From NCBI RefSeq assembly GCF_009933175.1, contig NZ_MAEJ01000008.1:1-64000 (forward strand): a DNA stretch of 64,000 bases, written 5' to 3'. This document shows positions 27,509 through 34,104 of this stretch, one piece after another. How positions within the stretch are numbered: position 1 is the stretch's first letter; the number at the start of each line of letters is the position of its first letter. The notes under the pieces were generated by a model, which worked only from the letters and a program-made list of their open reading frames with translations, was not told where the DNA came from and did no database searches. The stretch is from Candidatus Enterococcus huntleyi (GTDB lineage Bacteria > Bacillota > Bacilli > Lactobacillales > Enterococcaceae). Position numbers and translations under genes: made by a program.

Positions 27509-28105
27509 TTACTTTTTCATCATGAGTTTCAAGCCTAAGCGTAGGTATTCATCCGTCGCCATAGCCGGTTCTTTTTCAAGCAATTTCTCGACACGTTTGG
27601 CTTCTTTTTCGCTGTAGCCCAAAGCTGTCAATGCAGATACAGCCTCTTCCAACGCTTGATTTCCGGAAACTTTTGGCGTAGCTTTCACCGCCACTTCGCC
27701 AGCTAACTCGCCTAATTTCCCTTTCAAATCCAAGACCATTTGTTGTGCCGTCTTCTTGCCGACACCAGGGAATTTTGTCAAATAAGCAACTTCTCCCGTT
27801 TCAACCGCCTGAATTAAGCCTTCATGATCCTCATTTGCCATAATCGCTAAGGCACTCTTCGGACCAATGCCTGAGACACTAATTAAGCGTAAAAATAATT
27901 GCTTCTCTTCTAAATTATTAAAACCATAAAATGAGTGAGCATCTTCTCGAATCACTTGATGAAGATAAATTTTCACTTCTTGATTTAATTTTGAGCTATA
28001 ACGATAGGGATTTCCCATCGCAATCTGATAGCCGATTCCCTGCGTTTCAATAACAATATAAGCGGGACTAATAAAGGTCACCTGACCAATAATATATTCG
28101 TACAT
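27509..28105 (-). CDS. ruvA: Holliday junction DNA-binding protein RuvA
   Basis: 198 residues from ATG 28105 behind AAAGGA; the in-frame ATG at 28126 is rejected on spacing. Domain I begins '[20 protein letters not shown]'. The helix-hairpin-helix pair is at '[16 protein letters not shown]' and '[20 protein letters not shown]'. The C-terminal RuvB-contacting helix bundle contains '[15 protein letters not shown]'. It forms the tetrameric platform for RuvB. Confidence 0.98.
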   Translation of the reverse strand: MYEYIIGQVTFISPAYIVIETQGIGYQIAMGNPYRYSSKLNQEVKIYLHQVIREDAHSFYGFNNLEEKQLFLRLISVSGIGPKSALAIMANEDHEGLIQAVETGEVAYLTKFPGVGKKTAQQMVLDLKGKLGELAGEVAVKATPKVSGNQALEEAVSALTALGYSEKEAKRVEKLLEKEPAMATDEYLRLGLKLMMKK

Positions 28106-28160
28106 GTATTTTTCCTTTCTGAACATATATTCGCTTTATTGTAGCACAAATTAGCCCACG

Positions 28161-28198
28161 AAAAAAGTTCAGATAGCCTGAATCTTGCTACCTGAACC
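28161..28198 (-). terminator. Terminator after msrB
   Basis: On the minus strand, GTTCAGGTAGC pairs with GCTATCTGAAC and is followed by TTTTTT, directly after the msrB stop and before the ruvA leader. Confidence 0.85.
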
Positions 28199-28208
28199 TA
28201 TCAACTCT

Positions 28209-28643
28209 CTATTTCACCAAATCGACATAAGACTCATAGCCTTCTGCGCTCATTTTTTCCAAAGGCACAAAACGTAATGCAGCTGAATTAATGCAATAAC
28301 GCAAACCACCTTGATCCTGTGGACCATCGGTAAATACATGCCCTAGATGAGAATCTCCCTCGTGACTACGCACCTCAACGCGATGCATGCCATGAGTAAA
28401 ATCTGCCTTCTCTTTGACACCTTTTTTCTCAATCGGCTTAGAAAATGACGGCCAACCACAACCCGCATCATATTTATCAGTCGAAACAAATAGCGGTTCC
28501 CCACTCACGATATCGACATAAATTCCTTTTTCATAAAAATCATCATATTTCCCAGTAAACGGCCGCTCCGTCGCATTCTCCTGCGTCACCGCAAACTCAA
28601 TCGGCGATAAACGCTCTTTCAATTCATCCTTAGATTTATCCAT
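28209..28643 (-). CDS. msrB: Peptide-methionine (R)-S-oxide reductase
   Basis: 144 residues from ATG 28643 behind GGAGGAGG; the upstream frame lacks a site. Family motifs are '[14 protein letters not shown]' and the catalytic Cys in '[13 protein letters not shown]' near residue 120. '[13 protein letters not shown]' supplies active-site His residues. The paired CxxC zinc motifs of the E. coli-type protein are not visible. It repairs oxidised methionine (R form) with thioredoxin. Monocistronic, with its own terminator. Confidence 0.95.
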   Translation of the reverse strand: MDKSKDELKERLSPIEFAVTQENATERPFTGKYDDFYEKGIYVDIVSGEPLFVSTDKYDAGCGWPSFSKPIEKKGVKEKADFTHGMHRVEVRSHEGDSHLGHVFTDGPQDQGGLRYCINSAALRFVPLEKMSAEGYESYVDLVK

Positions 28644-28811
28644 AATCGCATCCTCCTCCAGATAATCCAGCCACTCATTCTCTGAATTACTTTGGAAAAA
28701 GTATAGCACACGATCCACCACTCAGTGGGCTCCAATGCTCAAGGAAATCAATAAAATCAACAGCTAGAACATTCATCCGGCAAACAATTAACCATCGAAC
28801 TTTCTCAGTAC

Positions 28812-28963
28812 TTTCTTTACCCTTTTACTACATTTTCATCACAATTAATTCAAACTTATCCGTTATATTATATACATACCAACAAACAACCCTAACAATA
28901 ATACTTTTTCATTTTTTTAACTCCTATTGCCCACCAGCTACCCTCTGGTGGGCTATTTTTTTG
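28812..28963 (+). ncRNA. Candidate small RNA, copy 1 of duplicated module
   Basis: A promoter-like pair TTCAAA (28849-28854) and TATACA (28871-28876), 16 bp apart, is followed about 50 bp later by a perfect hairpin GCCCACCAG-CTACCCT-CTGGTGGGC (28929-28953) and a T-run. The predicted transcript is about 80 nt. Positions 28812-28953 recur almost unchanged at 29735-29874. Promoter, leader and hairpin are all conserved, which favours a functional unit over chance. Transcription is inferred. Confidence 0.45.
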
Positions 28964-29008
28964 TCAGTTGCCAGTTGCCAGTTCCGCTTACCAAGTATCG
29001 CAGTAGCG

Positions 29009-29268
29009 GAATGGTATGCGTAGAGCAATCCTGTGAATTGGCACAATTCACTTCCTTTAAACGCTCTTAGCTGCTCAATACAATTTTTAAAGATCCATTT
29101 TGTGGGATGGTATGCGTAGAGCAATCCTGTGAATTGGCACAATTCACTTCCTTTAAACGCTCTTAGCTGCTCAACTCTATAGCTGTACAACCATCTAGCA
29201 GAATGGTATGCGTAGGACAATAAAGAAAATGGTACATTTTCATTCCTTACCCGTCCCTAGCTGCTCAA
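29009..29268. repeat. Three structured repeats with 96-bp period
   Basis: Units start at 29011, 29107 and 29203, exactly 96 bp apart. The first two share an identical 68-bp core (ATGGTATGCGTA ... TAGCTGCTCAA). Each core folds into an inner hairpin inside an outer 4-bp stem. Inner stem: GTGAATTG-GCA-CAATTCAC in units 1 and 2, GAAAATG-GTA-CATTTTC in unit 3. Outer stem: GAGC/GCTC in units 1 and 2, GGAC/GTCC in unit 3. The bases differ but pairing is kept in both stems. This pattern indicates selection on RNA or DNA structure. An apparent 98-codon minus-strand reading frame across the units is not considered a gene. Confidence 0.75.
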
Positions 29269-29315
29269 TTCAACAGTTATAAAACCATCTAGTTGATTTC
29301 TCTATACTAGCTACC

Positions 29316-29576
29316 TCAAGTATTTTGTGAACCCCAACTATGCTCTCCAAATTTTTCTTTCATTTTTTCTTCAGAATAACTATTTTCCATGGAAAAATTT
29401 TTAAAGCTATCTTCGATTAATTCTCTATCATGCTCTCTTCCAACATTTTGGATATCCAGTATTATTTTTTCACCATCTTGTTTATAACCTACTACGTCTC
29501 CTACTCGTAAGTCACTTTCTTTTGGTAGAATAATGCCGATTGAGTTCCCAATTTTTCGGACCAATACATCTTCCAT
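29316..29576 (-). CDS. AbrB/MazE-like antitoxin, no partner visible
   Basis: 86 residues. GAGGAG lies upstream of the ATG at 29576. The N-terminal 45 residues match the swapped-hairpin AbrB/MazE DNA-binding domain ('VRKIGNSIGIILPKESDLRVGDVVGYKQDG'). The acidic C-terminus ('REHDRELIEDSFKNFSMENS') would be the toxin-binding tail in a MazE-type antitoxin. A toxin gene would be expected immediately downstream on the minus strand, but that space holds only the structured repeats. It may be an orphan antitoxin or a stand-alone regulator. Confidence 0.7.
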   Translation of the reverse strand: MEDVLVRKIGNSIGIILPKESDLRVGDVVGYKQDGEKIILDIQNVGREHDRELIEDSFKNFSMENSYSEEKMKEKFGEHSWGSQNT

Positions 29577-29734
29577 ATAATTTTTCTCCTCATCTAAGTA
29601 CGCTCTTACTTAGTTATAGTCTTTATTACAACTAAGCACAATGGAAATACATAGCTAGCATCAGAAAAGAAGGTAAAACAACTTTCTCGTTTCAATCAAC
29701 TTATGAAATTCTACTACAGCAAATTCCTTATAAG

Positions 29735-29880
29735 TTTCTTTACTCTTTTACTACACTTTCATCACAATTAATTCAAACTTGTTCGTTATATTATATACAT
29801 ACCAACAAACAACCCTAACAAAAACACTTTTTCATTTTTTAACTCCTTTGCCCACCAGCTACCCTCTGGTGGGCTTTATC
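29735..29880 (+). ncRNA. Candidate small RNA, copy 2 of duplicated module
   Basis: Nearly identical to 28812-28953. The promoter-like boxes TTCAAA (29772-29777) and TATACA (29794-29799) keep the 16-bp spacing. The hairpin GCCCACCAG/CTGGTGGGC (29850-29874) is unchanged, but the following T-run is poorer (TTTATC), so termination may be less efficient than in copy 1. Confidence 0.4.
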
Positions 29881-29907
29881 AGCTCCGCTTTTACAGGAAC
29901 ACCTAAC

Positions 29908-29966
29908 GGAATGACATGCTAAGAGCAATAGTAAAACACTACCTCTAACCCAAAATCTCAACTCTT
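29908..29966. repeat. Fourth, diverged structured unit
   Basis: Starts GGAATGACATGCTAAGAGC, similar to the 96-bp units. The inner hairpin is TAGT-AAAAC-ACTA (29929-29941) and the outer stem is AAGAG/CTCTT (29921-29925 with 29962-29966). As in unit 1, it follows the duplicated hairpin and a CCGCT...CGGA mini-stem, so the module was duplicated as a whole. Confidence 0.5.
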
Positions 29967-30000
29967 AACATTCCCCTACTAAACCAACGTTCCTATTCTA

Positions 30001-30918
30001 TCACTCACCTTTTACGATCCCATCAAATGTTCCGCGAATCACCGTGATTGATTCCTGTAATTTTCCAGACTCTTCGTCAGTCAATACGCATGGACTCAAT
30101 CGTTCTACCCCATTTTTTCCAACAACTGCTGGTTGCCCATAATAGATTCCCGCTGATTCATCATATGCTGAAATAGGTAAAATAGCCTGGGCATCGTTGA
30201 AAATCACTTGAATTAACGCCGTTGTGCAGGTCGCGATTCCATAACTGGTATAGCCTTTCCCAGAAAATATCTTCCAACCGCCCAATCGAGCATCCTCTTT
30301 CAATTGTTCCAAGTCTTGTTTTTCATCTAAATTAAAAATAGATTTTCCGCCGACCGTCACCGTCGACCAAGCAACGAATTGCGATTCTCCATGCTCACCA
30401 TAAACAAAGCCTTCAATTGAACGACTATCTATGGTTAACGCTTTTCCTACAGCCTGTTTCATCCGCGCCGTATCTAGTAAAGTCCCTGTTCCAATCACCT
30501 GATTTGTCGGTAATCCAGTTAATTTTTGCATGTAAGTCGTAATTACATCACAAGGATCCGTGATTACTACGATAATCCCATTGAACCCTGAAGCCTTAAT
30601 TTTTGGTGCTATTTCTTCAACCATTTTACTGGTCAAACGTAGCTCCAATAAGCGCCCGCCTTCACCCGCTAAGACAGTGATTTTCCCTGGGCAAAATACG
30701 ATAATATCAGCATCAGATAACTCCTCATAGCTCTGGATTTTTACGACTGTTTTACTCGGCAAATGAACCTGTGCATCCAATAAATCGTATTGCTCAGCCA
30801 CCGCCTTTTTCTCTTCCTTATCAATCAGTACTAGCTCGTCAGCAATCCCTTTTGATACCAATGAATACGCCAGTGTGCTACCAACATTCCCCAATCCAAT
30901 AATCCCAATCTTTCTCAT
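30001..30918 (-). CDS. hicD: L-2-hydroxyisocaproate dehydrogenase-like (L-LDH family)
   Basis: 305 residues, start ATG 30918 behind AGAGGTG. Rossmann motif 'GIIGLGNVGSTLAYSL' at the N-terminus, 'VITDPCDVITTYMQ', 'GTGTLLDTARMKQAVG' and the catalytic His in 'FVYGEHGESQFVAWSTV'. The general pattern, including the GKGYTSYGIAT helix, is closer to L-2-hydroxyisocaproate dehydrogenase of lactobacilli than to housekeeping L-lactate dehydrogenase. The substrate loop reads 'VLAGEGGRLLELRL', without the usual Gln/Arg lactate signature. It reduces branched 2-oxoacids with NADH. Monocistronic. Confidence 0.85.
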   Translation of the reverse strand: MRKIGIIGLGNVGSTLAYSLVSKGIADELVLIDKEEKKAVAEQYDLLDAQVHLPSKTVVKIQSYEELSDADIIVFCPGKITVLAGEGGRLLELRLTSKMVEEIAPKIKASGFNGIIVVITDPCDVITTYMQKLTGLPTNQVIGTGTLLDTARMKQAVGKALTIDSRSIEGFVYGEHGESQFVAWSTVTVGGKSIFNLDEKQDLEQLKEDARLGGWKIFSGKGYTSYGIATCTTALIQVIFNDAQAILPISAYDESAGIYYGQPAVVGKNGVERLSPCVLTDEESGKLQESITVIRGTFDGIVKGE

Positions 30919-30946
30919 ATGACACCTCTCAGTTTTTTTACTTATA

Positions 30947-30976
30947 AGCGTACCAAACTAAGAATAGATTAGTCAA
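30947..30976 (-). promoter_or_regulatory. Candidate hicD promoter
   Basis: On the minus strand -35 TTGACT (30976-30971) and -10 TACGCT (30952-30947) are 18 bp apart, the -10 preceded by TGG. The predicted start is about 22 bp ahead of the ATG. Confidence 0.5.
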
Positions 30977-31036
30977 TCCTAATTTAATTGTCACCATATT
31001 TTAATTTTCAATCGGACGATAAATGACCTCTTTTTC

Positions 31037-31169
31037 CCACTAGTCTTCATTCGCACACTTTTCATGGTGAAAAAAGATTGATTTAACAGCGAAACCCAGT
31101 ATCCAATGGATTCTCGCAGTTTGAAGCACCTATAAAATCTTGTAAAACAGTGCGAATGAAGACTAGTGG
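31037..31169. repeat. Inverted-repeat element 1 (MITE-like, 133 bp)
   Basis: Perfect 20-bp terminal inverted repeats, CCACTAGTC... at 31037-31056 and ...GACTAGTGG at 31150-31169, enclose about 93 bp without a reading frame. The inside starts with a small TTTTCA-TGG-TGAAAA hairpin. A related element follows at 31318. No transposase is present, so this is a non-autonomous element or a structured intergenic repeat. Confidence 0.75.
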
Positions 31170-31317
31170 ACTATTTCTCGTTTCAAGTTAATTAACACTA
31201 ATAGTACCGAATGTATTTTCATGGAAAATCTCAGCACAATCCCTTCTCTATACGGTTCTATGACTTTTATGAGTTCCAAAAATCACATTTTTTGAGTAAT
31301 AAAGGACCTCTTTTTCC

Positions 31318-31461
31318 CCACTAGTCCTCATTCGCACACTTTTCATGGTGAAAAACGAGGTAAAAATGATGATTCTAGATGCAAAACCTAATAGGCAATG
31401 GAATCCTACTACTTTGTTCTCTGCTAAAATCCCAGAAAACAGTGCGAATGGCGACTAGTAG
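31318..31461. repeat. Inverted-repeat element 2 (MITE-like, 144 bp)
   Basis: Terminal repeats at 31318-31337 and 31442-31461 match in 17 of 20 positions and are nearly those of element 1. The inverted repeat extends outward to AGGACCT...AGGTCCT at about 31303 and 31472. The inner sequence is recognisably related to element 1 but diverged. The right end touches the terminator of the downstream gene. No other landmark is seen in the rest of 30977-31560. Confidence 0.72.
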
Positions 31462-31497
31462 AAAAAGGTCCTCACATTTTGCGAGGACCTTCCTTTT
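31461..31497. terminator. Bidirectional terminator beside element 2
   Basis: AAGGTCCTC pairs with GAGGACCTT around an ACATTTTGC loop, with runs of A and T on both sides. On the minus strand it follows the stop of the HTH gene at 31561. Its left arm is shared with the extended terminal repeat of element 2. Confidence 0.8.
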
Positions 31498-31560
31498 TAT
31501 TATTCATTTAAGTGAATAGCCATCTACACTTACAGTATGCTATCCAATTTTCTTGTTAGC

Positions 31561-32514
31561 TTATTTTTTAAATAATCTAGCCCACAACCCAGGTTTCTTT
31601 TCGACTTTTACAGCTGCTTCAGCTGTTTTATTCGAATTGGTCTCAGCAGTCGCTTTTGCACTGGTATCTGCTTGAGTTGTCTCAGTTTTTTCGTTCGATT
31701 CTGTCGCAGATGGCTCTTTTTCATTCGCCTCTGTTTTTGAAGCTGCCTCCACTTGTTTATCTGCGATTTCAGTGGTCTCGCCAGTTGTCGAACCTGATTC
31801 CTCATTTGAATCTTCAGTTGGTTCTTCACTCAACTCTGCCTTTTCATCTGAATCTACTTCAGTTTCTTTCACACTATCGTCAGTCGTTTCTTCAGTCACT
31901 TCGTTTTCAGTTGACTCGTCAGCTTTTGTTGCTTCCTCAGCTTGTTGATCTTCATCAGTTTTACTAGTCTCCGCGGATGAACTTTCCTCTTGCGGCGTTT
32001 CGACCGTTTCACTAGCCTTCGTTGCTACTACTTCACTTGCTTCTTTATCTTCTTTTTCTTCAGGCTTAGTTCCTTCTATTGAAAGTTGTTGGTTTGAAGA
32101 ATGACCAACTTCTACAGGCGCTTTTAATTCTTTCACCTGTGTCTGCAACAATTCAATTTGCTTATTGGCATGTAAGGTCAATTGCTGTTGCTGATCCACT
32201 AATTTTTGTTGTGTTTTGAGCATCTCTTGTAGGTGTTCTATCTGTTCGTCCTTCTTCTCGATGATACCCTTTAGAAAATCATCGTTATGGACTGGGTAAT
32301 CGCTAGGTACTTCACTAGGTGTTTCCCTAGGTACTGTTTCCGTTTCTACCTCGTTGAATTCCGAACGAATCGTTGTTACAGCAGTTTTTGTTAGGTAGGT
32401 AACATTTCCTTTTTTGTAGGTAAAATCGCTAGGTAATTTCCGTACACGGTATTTTACTTTATCTTTACTGACTCCCAGTTCGTCAGCGAGTTCTTTAATC
32501 GTTAAGTCAGACAT
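31561..32514 (-). CDS. HTH protein with coiled coil, acidic Ser/Thr/Glu region and basic tail
   Basis: 317 residues, start ATG 32514 behind GGAAGG. Residues 1-50 form a helix-turn-helix ('LTIKELADELGVSKDKVKYRVRKLP') like that of plasmid- and chromosome-borne accessory proteins (DUF536-type). Residues 80-135 are a likely coiled coil rich in Gln ('KKDEQIEHLQEMLKTQQKLVDQQQQ'). Residues 150-300 are almost entirely Glu, Thr, Ser, Ala and Lys, hence disordered. The end 'KKPGLWARLFKK' is basic and amphipathic and could touch membrane. The function is unknown. It lies 27 bp downstream of treR on the same strand and may be read from its promoter. Confidence 0.7.
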   Translation of the reverse strand: MSDLTIKELADELGVSKDKVKYRVRKLPSDFTYKKGNVTYLTKTAVTTIRSEFNEVETETVPRETPSEVPSDYPVHNDDFLKGIIEKKDEQIEHLQEMLKTQQKLVDQQQQLTLHANKQIELLQTQVKELKAPVEVGHSSNQQLSIEGTKPEEKEDKEASEVVATKASETVETPQEESSSAETSKTDEDQQAEEATKADESTENEVTEETTDDSVKETEVDSDEKAELSEEPTEDSNEESGSTTGETTEIADKQVEAASKTEANEKEPSATESNEKTETTQADTSAKATAETNSNKTAEAAVKVEKKPGLWARLFKK

Positions 32515-32541
32515 AAATCTCTTCCTTCCATTTTTTCTTCA

Positions 32542-33255
32542 TTAAACTTTTCTTCTGCGAGCGAATTCCACAAATCGAAACTTGTCTAAGCGGTGAATCG
32601 ATTCAGTATATTCAAAGCAGCGTGTATCTTCCAAATAAACTAAACTTCGGATGACAACGACTGGTTCATTTTCTTTTAATTCCATTAATTCTTGGACCTC
32701 TTTACTGGCCGATTCCACTGTAATCTCTTTTTGTGCATAGGCAATTTCTAGTTGTAGATCATTTTCAAAATAATCATAAATCGAATCGGCTGCTCGTTCT
32801 TTAGGTAGCTTAGGAATGATTGACTTCACTAAATAATCTTTATCTAGAATAACAATTTCGCCGTCAATTTTCCGTTGACGTATCAATTGCCAAACAACTT
32901 CGTCCGTCGACCAACCAGTTAGCTCACTTAACTTTTTAGGGACAACCGTCTCTTCCAATGTATGTACAATTGTCTGACTAGGAATACCTTGAGTCTGTTG
33001 TAATTCTTTATAGCTTGTTAACCCAGAAATTGGGAAATCGAAGCGATTCAAATCTAGCACAATTGACCCTTTTCCTTGTTTTTTTTGAATATAACCAGCA
33101 TTAGTTAATAAATTCAATGCTTTACGAATGGTTTCCCTAGAGACGCCATAAATCTTGATCAATTGATTTTCACTTGGCAGCAATGTCTGCGGTGGGTATT
33201 CATTTTCTAAAATCTTTCGTTCGAGGTCTAAAAAAATTTCATTAAACTTATTCAT
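32542..33255 (-). CDS. treR: Trehalose operon repressor, GntR family
   Basis: 237 residues, ATG 33255 behind AAGGAG. N-terminal GntR winged helix ('PSENQLIKIYGVSRETIRKALNLLTNAGYIQKKQGKGSIV') followed by a UTRA effector domain, with 'FPISGLTSYKELQQ' as in TreR. In Bacillus, TreR responds to trehalose-6-phosphate. The neighbours (pgmB, trePP, treB) and two matching operator-like dyads near 36829 and 37205 support the assignment. Confidence 0.92.
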   Translation of the reverse strand: MNKFNEIFLDLERKILENEYPPQTLLPSENQLIKIYGVSRETIRKALNLLTNAGYIQKKQGKGSIVLDLNRFDFPISGLTSYKELQQTQGIPSQTIVHTLEETVVPKKLSELTGWSTDEVVWQLIRQRKIDGEIVILDKDYLVKSIIPKLPKERAADSIYDYFENDLQLEIAYAQKEITVESASKEVQELMELKENEPVVVIRSLVYLEDTRCFEYTESIHRLDKFRFVEFARRRKV

Positions 33256-33450
33256 GACCGGCTCCTTATCTGATTGACTACCTACAAGTATAATCGTCTG
33301 CTTTTTTTAAATCAACCACTAGTCGCACAGAAATCCAGTCTTCTTCCAGTAAAAATCAAAGAAAAATAGGCAGACTTCTCTTTGAACAAGAAAATTCTAC
33401 CTATCCGCCACTTATCTATCACACTAGCCACTGCTGATGTGAGTTACTCT

Positions 33451-34101
33451 TTATTTAGCTAATAATTCATCGACTGATAATTCATCTAATCGGCTGACTA
33501 CTTGATCAGCACCTTCTAATACTTCCTCTGTCTGCACGCCAACTGCATACATGCCCGCCGCTTTGATGGCTACAATTCCAGCTGGTGCGTCTTCAAATCC
33601 GACTGCTTCACTTGGTTCAATCCCCAAATCTTTTGCAGCTCGAAGGAAGATTTCTGGGTCTGGCTTCCCTTTCTTTAACAAACTAGGATCAACAATCACC
33701 GAGAATTGCTCTTTAATTCCAAGTTTTTCTAAAATAAATGGTCCATTTTTTGAAGCTGAAGCAATTCCACATGGCACGTTTTTCGCTGCTGCTGCTTGAA
33801 GAAAAGCTTCTACGCCAGGTAGTAAATCTGCCGGTGTCAAATCTTGTAACAATTGGACGTACTCTGTGTTTTTCTTTTCGGCTAATGCCTCTTTTTCTGC
33901 AGTAGAATATTGCTTAGATTTTCCACCATACTCAAGAATCCGTTCTAGAGAATCAATCCGACTGATGCCTTTCAATTGTTCGTTAAATTTCAAATCAATC
34001 GAAATGCCTAACTCATCTGCTAGCTGTTTCCAAGCCACGTAATGATATTTAGCCGTATCCGTAATCACACCATCTAAATCAAAAATAAACCCTTTTTTCA
34101 T
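33451..34101 (-). CDS. pgmB: Beta-phosphoglucomutase
   Basis: 216 residues, HAD superfamily. Nucleophile and acid/base Asp are in 'FIFDLDGVITDTAKYHY' (Asp8 and Asp10). The cap-domain 'LKGISRIDSLERIL', 'IASASKNGPFIL' and 'GFEDAPAGIVAIKAAGM' match the family. It turns beta-glucose-1-phosphate, the product of trehalose-6-phosphate phosphorolysis, into glucose-6-phosphate. The start lies 3 bp from the trePP stop, with GGAG within the end of that gene, so the two are coupled. Confidence 0.95.
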   Translation of the reverse strand: MKKGFIFDLDGVITDTAKYHYVAWKQLADELGISIDLKFNEQLKGISRIDSLERILEYGGKSKQYSTAEKEALAEKKNTEYVQLLQDLTPADLLPGVEAFLQAAAAKNVPCGIASASKNGPFILEKLGIKEQFSVIVDPSLLKKGKPDPEIFLRAAKDLGIEPSEAVGFEDAPAGIVAIKAAGMYAVGVQTEEVLEGADQVVSRLDELSVDELLAK

Positions 34102-34104
34102 CTA

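Larger units (their letters stand above)
29577..30000. other. Intergenic region with second copy of repeat module
   Basis: No protein gene is seen. The left part (29577-29734) holds the probable promoter of the antitoxin-like gene and nothing else recognisable. The right part contains the second copy of the small-RNA-like module and a fourth, decayed structured unit. Confidence 0.6.

Noticed and set aside
28924-29220. 98-codon minus-strand reading frame with internal peptide repeats
   Set aside because: It is created by the 96-bp periodic non-coding units (96 is a multiple of 3) and runs into the terminator hairpin. No ribosome binding site was seen, and the conserved feature is base pairing, not the peptide.
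29009-29268. Possible CRISPR array because of regular spacing
   Set aside because: Only three units, long 68-bp cores with short gaps, structured interior and no cas genes. It does not fit repeat-spacer geometry.
31656-31967. 103-codon plus-strand reading frame opposite the HTH protein
   Set aside because: It is the complement of a low-complexity Glu/Thr/Ser-rich coding stretch, with no ribosome binding site; an antisense artefact.
33318-33430. Decayed inverted-repeat element starting CCACTAGTCGCAC
   Set aside because: Only one partial end is visible and no matching right end was found, so it is mentioned but not annotated.
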